This document shows positions 58,966-64,000 of a stretch of DNA of 64,000 nt, piece after piece. A program made the position numbers and the translations under genes. The stretch is from Myroides sp. JBRI-B21084 (GTDB lineage Bacteria > Bacteroidota > Bacteroidia > Flavobacteriales > Flavobacteriaceae), in assembly GCF_030545015.1 (NCBI RefSeq), contig NZ_CP120653.1, positions 1,302,001 to 1,366,000 on the forward strand, written 5' to 3'. The notes below the pieces were generated by a model. The model had not been told where the DNA came from and did no database searches. It was given only the letters and a program-made list of their open reading frames with translations. Position 1 is the first letter of the stretch, and each line of letters starts with the position of its first letter.

Positions 58966-58995
58966 AAGCATCCCGTAAAAAGGATGCTTTTTTAT
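58966..58995 (+). terminator. Terminator after yidC
   Basis: An 8-bp stem AAGCATCC with its complement GGATGCTT (58982-58989) and an 8-base loop, then a T tract. Confidence 0.8.
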
Positions 58996-59036
58996 TAGAA
59001 TAAATTATGTAGTTTTATTGGTAAATATTAACTTCA

Positions 59037-59519
59037 ATGAAAGTAAACTCATTCATTTATAAATATTCGTTTTTAACTTTAAGTGTTTTACTGCTAATTT
59101 TTTGTGTATATCGGTTGTACGTTATACCTAATAATTACGGTATTAACTTTACAGTGATTGATACCAATTCAAACCTAAGTTTAGAACCTATATTTTTAAA
59201 AGAAATTGATAAAATTACGCCATTACCAGGGCCAGAGCCAATGTATGTTTCTTTAAATGATGATACAACTGGTTGTGGCGGATGGAGAGATCAAGTTGTC
59301 TTAAAAGCTAATGAATTGTCGCTACAAGATTTATTAAAAAAAGTTGATAAAACAATTGATTCTATACGTTTACATGATTTGCAACGTAAAGTTAATTTAG
59401 AAATTAAGTTTTCAAATAATACCAAATATCAAACATTTATTTCTATTCTTGATTTGTTTGAACATAAAAATAGTATGATTTATGGTTTACATAAAGAAAA
59501 CATTTATTGGATTGAATAA
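59037..59519 (+). CDS. Hypothetical membrane-anchored protein
   Basis: A 160-residue protein that I do not recognise. One N-terminal hydrophobic helix (about 11-28) would anchor it, with the rest outside. It contains a short Pro/Gly turn TPLPGPEPMYVSLNDD followed by TGCGGW. No enzyme motif is seen. It is the last gene before the accessory segment that begins at about 59.57 kb. Confidence 0.6.
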   Translation: MKVNSFIYKYSFLTLSVLLLIFCVYRLYVIPNNYGINFTVIDTNSNLSLEPIFLKEIDKITPLPGPEPMYVSLNDDTTGCGGWRDQVVLKANELSLQDLLKKVDKTIDSIRLHDLQRKVNLEIKFSNNTKYQTFISILDLFEHKNSMIYGLHKENIYWIE

Positions 59520-59577
59520 ATTATAGACATATTTTTTATAACTAAATGTTCACTAAAAAGTATTGATTAAATAGTTT

Positions 59578-59602
59578 TAAACTGTACTTTTTTTGTGGAG
59601 CT
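59578..59602 (+). repeat. Island-border repeat, copy 2
   Basis: TAAACTGTACTTTTTTTG (59578-59595) is identical to 28601-28618, and GGAGCT follows. It lies where the core gene set gives way to the minus-strand accessory genes. The rest of 59603-59698 has no gene and includes a GC-richer patch around GGGGCGGAGCTG. Confidence 0.6.
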
Positions 59603-59698
59603 AGCACTAATTCGTTTAAGAGTTGACTCAAATCACAGCTATACATTTAATCGCACACGCATTAGGGGCGGAGCTGTTTACTAGATTGTGTGGAACTT

Positions 59699-60382
59699 TT
59701 ATTTTTTCATTTCTTCCATTACAACTTTCGCCATTTCTTTGGAACTGAAAGGGTTTTGTCCTGTTATTAAATTTCCGTCTACAACAACTTTTGAAGTCAT
59801 AGGGATAAATGCTTTTGAATAGACAGATTCTCTTTCTTTCAACCCTTTTTCAAGATTGAATGGCACTTCTTTTTTTCTTCCTGCAATACTTTCCTCAAAC
59901 CAGTTAAATCCTGTGATTTTTTTGTCTTTGATTAAGTATTCACCATTGGACAATTTTACGTTTAAAAGCCCCCCAACTCCATGACAAATTGCAGCTACTT
60001 TTTTTTCGTTTTCAAAATGTTCGCGAACAATTTTTTGTATTGTTGTATCCTCCGGAAAGTCGTACATTGTACCGTGTCCACCTGCAAGATAAACCAAGTC
60101 AAAAGTTTCATTCTCAACTTCTTTAAGCGTTTTACTGTGATTTAATACTTCCATAAAAGTAGAATCTTTATAATACGCTTTTGTTACTTTATCCAAAACC
60201 ATTGGTTTTAAACTTTCGGGGTCAATTGGTATTGCTCCACCTTTTGGGCTTGCAATCATTATTTCATATCCCTGTTCTTTTGCTTTATCGTAAATATGAG
60301 TGAGTTCGCTCAACCAAAGTCCTGTCTCTAAACCACTTTCATAAGTAGCTATGCTTGTTACGATAATTAGTATTTTCATCAT
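59699..60382 (-). CDS. DJ-1/PfpI family (Hsp31-like) protein
   Basis: A 227-residue class I amidotransferase-like protein with the nucleophile elbow VAAICHGVGGLL and the upstream LVYLAGGHGTMYDFPED block (glyoxalase III/Hsp31 group). The expected activity is glyoxalase or protein/nucleotide deglycase. The start overlaps the end of the epimerase gene by four bases, so they are translated together. It is the most promoter-distal gene of the minus-strand accessory array. Confidence 0.9.
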   Translation of the reverse strand: MMKILIIVTSIATYESGLETGLWLSELTHIYDKAKEQGYEIMIASPKGGAIPIDPESLKPMVLDKVTKAYYKDSTFMEVLNHSKTLKEVENETFDLVYLAGGHGTMYDFPEDTTIQKIVREHFENEKKVAAICHGVGGLLNVKLSNGEYLIKDKKITGFNWFEESIAGRKKEVPFNLEKGLKERESVYSKAFIPMTSKVVVDGNLITGQNPFSSKEMAKVVMEEMKK

Positions 60383-61308
60383 AAATTTTGTTCTTTTTTA
60401 ATTTGGGTAATTCCGTTATCAAAGGTAGTTACTTTAAAATCGGGAAAACTCTTTTTGAATTTGTCAGATATAAAAATGTTGTCCTGATTGTAACGAGGCA
60501 AAAGTTCTAAAAGTTCTCTAAGTTTTTTATTGAAAAATCTACCAAATTTAAATTGCCACATTTTTACGATTGAATATTCAAATTTTTGCCCGTAAATATT
60601 GGAAGTTAAGTCAATCAATTCCTTATATGTAGGTCGGTTGTCATCACAGGGTAAATGCCAAGTTTGATTGTATGCGTTTGGAGTATTTCCGATTAAAGCC
60701 ATTGCCCGACTTGCATCAGGTGTCCAAATTAAAGTCCGTTTAGTATTGGCTTTTATTGGCACTTTGATTTTCTTATTTAGCTGAATATTATCAAATATTA
60801 GCGTGTTAGTTATGCTTTGTGTTTTATTCGGTCCGTAAAATTCGGGGGCTCTACAAATAACGGCTACAATGGTTTTGTTGTATATTTCGTTTAGTAACAT
60901 TTCCGCCATTTTTGCTCTAACTGTTGATTTTCTCCCAGTTGGTTTAAATGGACTTTCTTCTGTTTGCGGTTCACTTGTTTTGGCATACATATAGGTGTTG
61001 TCAAAGAACACCAATTTAGTTTGGTGTTTTTTACAAGCATTAATGGCATTTTTCATCATTGTTAGGAATTGGTCTTCCCACATTTGCGAGTTCATAGGTA
61101 ATCCGACCGTTAAATACGCAATTTCACTTCCTTCAACTGCTTTCTCTGTGGCTTTTGCGTCCATTAAGTTTGAGGGAAAGAGTTGATCGGTTTCATGTAT
61201 TTTTTTCGGATTTCTACTTACCAATCGAATATCTTTTGTATATTTTTGATACAATTCTTTGGCTAGTTCTTCAGCAATTTGTCCGTTTGCTCCGAGTATT
61301 GTTTGCAT
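60379..61308 (-). CDS. NAD(P)-dependent epimerase/dehydratase-like (NmrA/SDR) protein
   Basis: A 309-residue extended-SDR protein. MQTILGANGQIAEELAKEL carries the Rossmann GxxGxxG-type site (here GANGQIA), and FFDNTYMY provides the YxxxK-region tyrosine with the usual lysine not obvious. It may be an NADPH-dependent reductase or a redox-sensing NmrA-like protein. It is paired with the DJ-1 gene by a four-base overlap. Substrate unknown. Confidence 0.82.
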   Translation of the reverse strand: MQTILGANGQIAEELAKELYQKYTKDIRLVSRNPKKIHETDQLFPSNLMDAKATEKAVEGSEIAYLTVGLPMNSQMWEDQFLTMMKNAINACKKHQTKLVFFDNTYMYAKTSEPQTEESPFKPTGRKSTVRAKMAEMLLNEIYNKTIVAVICRAPEFYGPNKTQSITNTLIFDNIQLNKKIKVPIKANTKRTLIWTPDASRAMALIGNTPNAYNQTWHLPCDDNRPTYKELIDLTSNIYGQKFEYSIVKMWQFKFGRFFNKKLRELLELLPRYNQDNIFISDKFKKSFPDFKVTTFDNGITQIKKEQNL

Positions 61309-61855
61309 ATTTTATTCTGTTATTTTTTTGCAGGTCGTTTCTTCATCTTGCTCACCACGTGATTGTATAAGATTAGTTGCGTGGTTTAAGTACGTAATTT
61401 AGCAAATAAAAAACGAATAGACAAACAGAGTGTTTTTTGTAAATAGATTTGAACTAGCAATTAATTATTTACAGTGTTGTGCGTTCGTTTTTTATTTTTC
61501 TCCAACCCAAATTTTACATTTTTGAATAAAATAAATATTTTCGTTATCTATTTCGATTAAGTTAATTTTTTCGGAAATAACTTTTCAACTTACACTGTTA
61601 GTGGGATTCTACCCATAAAAAAAGCAATAATTGTAAAATTACTGCTGGTATATTTTAAAGCTACACTTCGAAAACTCCATACTACATAAAGCTACTCCGG
61701 TGTGCCTGCCCTGAGTTTATAGAAGGGGTCAACGGGCTTTACTTCACTTGTTTATTATTTGTTTTGGCGTTAAGTGATTTTCAATTCATCTCGTGCCCTC
61801 CGGGCAAAACTACCCCAGGGCTCTGCCCCAAACAGAGCGAAGTTAAAGCTTAGTT
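61309..61855. other. Structured intergenic spacer between epimerase and rhomboid genes
   Basis: About 550 bases without a gene. It contains a long hairpin at 61404-61497, two small GC-rich hairpins (TGCCCTCCGGGCA at 61794-61806 and GGGCTCTGCCC at 61818-61828) and a GC-richer stretch at 61700-61860. Base composition there is clearly unlike the surrounding genes. Confidence 0.6.
61404..61497. repeat. Long imperfect hairpin in the spacer
   Basis: The outer arms AAATAAAAAACGAA (61404-61417) and their exact complement (61484-61497) form 14 bp. An inner 8-bp stem joins TGTAAATA (61438-61445) and TATTTACA (61466-61473). Partly paired bulged sequence lies between them. Confidence 0.75.
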
Positions 61856-61870
61856 ATTACCAGCCGTTAT
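61856..61870. repeat. Cassette-end repeat after the rhomboid gene
   Basis: ATTACCAGCCGTTAT ends one base before the rhomboid stop codon (minus strand). It matches, inverted, the repeat at 63458-63472 with one difference in 15. Confidence 0.8.
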
Positions 61871-61871
61871 T

Positions 61872-63434
61872 CTATTCTGTTGGTTCATTTTCTACTTGTT
61901 TTTTAAGCGTTGGATAAAGAATTAGTCCAACTACAAAACCACTTAAAAGTCCACCGATATGTGCTGCGTTGTCAATGCCACCATTTAAACCCATGAGTAA
62001 ATTGTAGCCAATAAAAATCAGAGTGCTTGTAAAGAATGCTTTGCCGAAATCTGGAGGGAAAATTTTTGTCAAGAGTAACGCAAGGAATAATCCATAAAGG
62101 CCAAAAATAGCTCCTGATGCACCAACGCTTACTGTTGCATCATACCACCATAAACTTGCACAACTTGCTAATATTCCCATCAACAAATAGACTGTCAAAT
62201 ATTTTGTTCTGCCAAGCAAAGGCTCAAGGAAAATACCAACAAATAAAAGTCCATACATATTTGCTATGAGGTGTATTAGTCCACCATGTAGAAATGTGCT
62301 TGTTAATAGTCGCCACCATTCTCCATTTGTTGTTGAAGGTCTAAAGTTAGCACCCCAAGCAAGTAAGTCTTGTCCCTTGAATGAAAAAAAACCAAGACCT
62401 GTAAACACCATAATCATAAAAATTAGAATGTTTAGATAAATTATGATTGGTGTTATAAAATATCCTTCATTTGGTTTTAAGAAGTCTATAAATTCCTTTA
62501 CTTCGTTGTCATTCGAAGGTTTTCCACTTTCAAATCGGTTAAGTTCACTCTCATCAAGTTTCGGAATAAGCAACATTATTAACCAAATGCCGCCTGTAAT
62601 TCCGAATGATCCAAATATCCAAGCAAAAGTATTTCCATTCCTATTTTCAAATGGTTCATTTACTGCAAGGAAAACAGAAGTATTATTTGAATTGTATTTT
62701 GGACTTTTTTTAACTGCTTCTTTAAAACCATCACCATCGCCTGTGTTTCCTACTCTGTCAAGATAGACAAACTTATTAACATCTTTATTGTCAAAGTCCT
62801 TTTGACTTTCGTTTGCAAATGCTTGATATTTTTCTTCTTTTTCTTTGTATTCAAGTCTATTGCTAATTTGCTCGGAATATTCAACACCTAACCAAGCTAA
62901 GCAGTTTGAATTTGTAGTATCGGCTTCACTTCCAAGTATTGGCAAAACGACATAAAGGTGCATGTTGAAATTCTCATTATGTTTTCCACTGACGTCAAAA
63001 GATGAATGAACACCAATGTTTGTTTTGTCGATGTAGAAACTTTTAACCGTGTAGTATTTAGTCTGTTCTCCTTTGTCAATTTCGTTTATTGTTTCAAGCT
63101 TTGTCAATGTTCCTGATGCTTTTTCGATGTATCCTTGTGCAACGATTGTTGGAATAGCCATTGCCAATGCAGCAATGAACTGATATAAAAAAGGCAAGTT
63201 ACCATTACCACTTGTTAACTTTAATAGTTTAATTCTTGGTCTAAGCCAAAGTAAGACAGGTATCCAAGGCAGTCCAAATGGCAACCAAAAATTCACAATG
63301 TCTTCTTTAATTGAAAACGTATTTGTCTTAATGAAAAGTAGCCAATTTAAAAAAGAGTAAAGCACAATAAATGAAATTGTCATTACTAAAAATGGCAAGT
63401 AAATAAGTCTAAGTTTCTTTGTAATTGTCTGCAT
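61872..63434 (-). CDS. Rhomboid-family intramembrane serine protease
   Basis: A 520-residue membrane protein. The C-terminal rhomboid core has GGLIHLIANMYGLLFVG, the catalytic serine in VSVGASGAIFGLYG and the histidine in GIDNAAHIGGLLSG, with six helices. The N-terminal half has about two helices, then a large extramembrane domain (about 110-270, VKSFYIDKTNIGVHSSFDVSG) not found in minimal rhomboids. It would cleave transmembrane substrates. It is flanked on both sides by a 15-bp inverted repeat, like a self-contained cassette. Confidence 0.92.
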   Translation of the reverse strand: MQTITKKLRLIYLPFLVMTISFIVLYSFLNWLLFIKTNTFSIKEDIVNFWLPFGLPWIPVLLWLRPRIKLLKLTSGNGNLPFLYQFIAALAMAIPTIVAQGYIEKASGTLTKLETINEIDKGEQTKYYTVKSFYIDKTNIGVHSSFDVSGKHNENFNMHLYVVLPILGSEADTTNSNCLAWLGVEYSEQISNRLEYKEKEEKYQAFANESQKDFDNKDVNKFVYLDRVGNTGDGDGFKEAVKKSPKYNSNNTSVFLAVNEPFENRNGNTFAWIFGSFGITGGIWLIMLLIPKLDESELNRFESGKPSNDNEVKEFIDFLKPNEGYFITPIIIYLNILIFMIMVFTGLGFFSFKGQDLLAWGANFRPSTTNGEWWRLLTSTFLHGGLIHLIANMYGLLFVGIFLEPLLGRTKYLTVYLLMGILASCASLWWYDATVSVGASGAIFGLYGLFLALLLTKIFPPDFGKAFFTSTLIFIGYNLLMGLNGGIDNAAHIGGLLSGFVVGLILYPTLKKQVENEPTE

Positions 63435-63457
63435 ATTTTGTGTATGAGTCGTTTATT

Positions 63458-63606
63458 ATAATGGCTGGTAATGGGTCGGCGGCTTTGAGTTCGGACGGGT
63501 TTTGGAGCAAAAAAGCCAATTTTATTACTAGAGTTCAATTGAAAAACTGTCGTTGAGTTTTGCACTTCAGCCCGCCTGACGCAAAACCCTTGTTAGCAGC
63601 CGGCAT
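63458..63606. repeat. GC-rich cassette-junction element between rhomboid and hydrolase genes
   Basis: It starts with ATAATGGCTGGTAAT (63458-63472), the inverted partner of 61856-61870, and ends with GTTAGCAGCCGGCAT (63592-63606), a diverged copy of ATTACCAGCCGTTAT (11 of 15) that abuts the hydrolase stop codon. Inside are further complementary blocks (GGGTTTT near 63498-63504 with AAAACCC near 63583-63589; GGCGG near 63478-63482 with CCGCC near 63572-63576). Confidence 0.75.
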
Positions 63607-64000
63607 TTATATGTAATGTTGTTTCAAGATTGTTTTATATTCTGTCGGATTATGTAACCAAGGAATGTGTCCACAGTTTTTTATTGTCCATACCTTTGCT
63701 GTTGGGTAACGATTTATTACAAAGTCTTTTTATAAGCATTATCCCTTCCTAAAATTCCTAAAAGATTGTTCATTCCCATTTTTGACCATTGCCAAGTTGT
63801 ACATTTAGATTTATTGAGTTGCATTACTTCTTTTTCTGTTTGTTTCCACTCAATATTTGTACCTGAACCTGGACAACATAAAAACAAACTCAATAAATTT
63901 TCTGAATGTTTGTTGGCATAAATTTGTGCATAAAGACCACCCCAAGAATGTCCCCATAAATGAAATTTTGTAATTCCATAAAACTTTGCTACACTATCTA
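63607..64000 (-). pseudogene. Alpha/beta hydrolase, C-terminal part with a frameshift (partial at window end)
   Basis: On the minus strand the frame reads ITKFHLWGHSWGGLYAQIYAN (nucleophile serine in GHSWGG) and continues to NAYKKTL-stop near 63724. The rest of the enzyme, NRYPTAKVWTIKNCGHIPW with the catalytic histidine, follows in another frame and stops at 63607. One extra A in the five-A run near 63731-63735 would restore the frame. It resembles proline iminopeptidase-type hydrolases. Either it is a recent pseudogene or a homopolymer sequencing error. The 5' end lies beyond the window. Confidence 0.8.

Noticed and set aside
61769..61775. GTTAAGT as an integron attC core (GTTRRRY)
   Set aside because: No matching RYYYAAC partner at attC distance was found, and 7-mers of this kind are frequent; the classical integron label is not supported.

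Overview
This is an AT-rich segment of a Bacteroidota chromosome, most likely a member of the Flavobacteriaceae (Flavobacterium/Myroides-like). The evidence is a type IX secretion (T9SS) C-terminal sorting domain on a SprB-repeat adhesin, a fused CcsB-CcsA cytochrome c maturation protein, a split transketolase, an RND pump fused to a TolC domain, and recurrent -7 boxes of the form TAnnTTTG typical of the Bacteroidota sigma factor. No rRNA, tRNA or CRISPR array was recognised.

Layout. 1-4.6 kb: FAD-linked oxidase (cut by the window edge), RluE-type pseudouridine synthase and a CDF metal exporter on +, then a FecE/BtuD-type ATPase and an MFS exporter on -. 4.7-6.6 kb: two-subunit transketolase. 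7.0-13.0 kb: a 1714-residue secreted repeat protein followed by a small outer-membrane barrel. 13.1-17.7 kb: periplasmic binding lipoprotein and FecCD permease (their likely ATPase is the one at 2.6 kb), a tandem universal stress protein, and mnmE.

17.7-38.8 kb is accessory. First comes a defence block: Fic protein, type I restriction-modification (hsdR, hsdM, hsdS) and McrBC, ending in a decapitated Crp/Fnr regulator. Next is a metal-efflux operon on - (Cys/His-rich small protein, RND-TolC fusion, His-rich membrane fusion protein, Fur-family regulator) with a 15-bp palindrome at its promoter. Beside it lie the wrecks of a sigma54 response regulator and of a tyrosine recombinase. A HipB/HipA toxin-antitoxin pair closes the stretch.

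38.9-59.5 kb is mostly housekeeping: DUF4197, menD, an exported peroxidase, the CcsBA fusion, a PLP aminotransferase, an alpha-oxoamine synthase (likely a sphingo- or sulfonolipid first step), an NlpE-like lipoprotein, guaA, rlmF, a LysM protein, an OsmC protein, pyrG and yidC.

59.6-64.0 kb is again accessory. All genes are on - (DJ-1/PfpI, epimerase, rhomboid, alpha/beta hydrolase) and are separated by structured, comparatively GC-rich spacers. The rhomboid gene is bracketed by a 15-bp inverted repeat, and a diverged copy lies directly after the hydrolase stop. This looks like a mobile gene-cassette array whose sites do not match classical integron attC sites, and it is the best candidate here for an undescribed system. 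A second curious point is a pair of inverted short palindrome-like repeats placed in frame after each half of hsdS.
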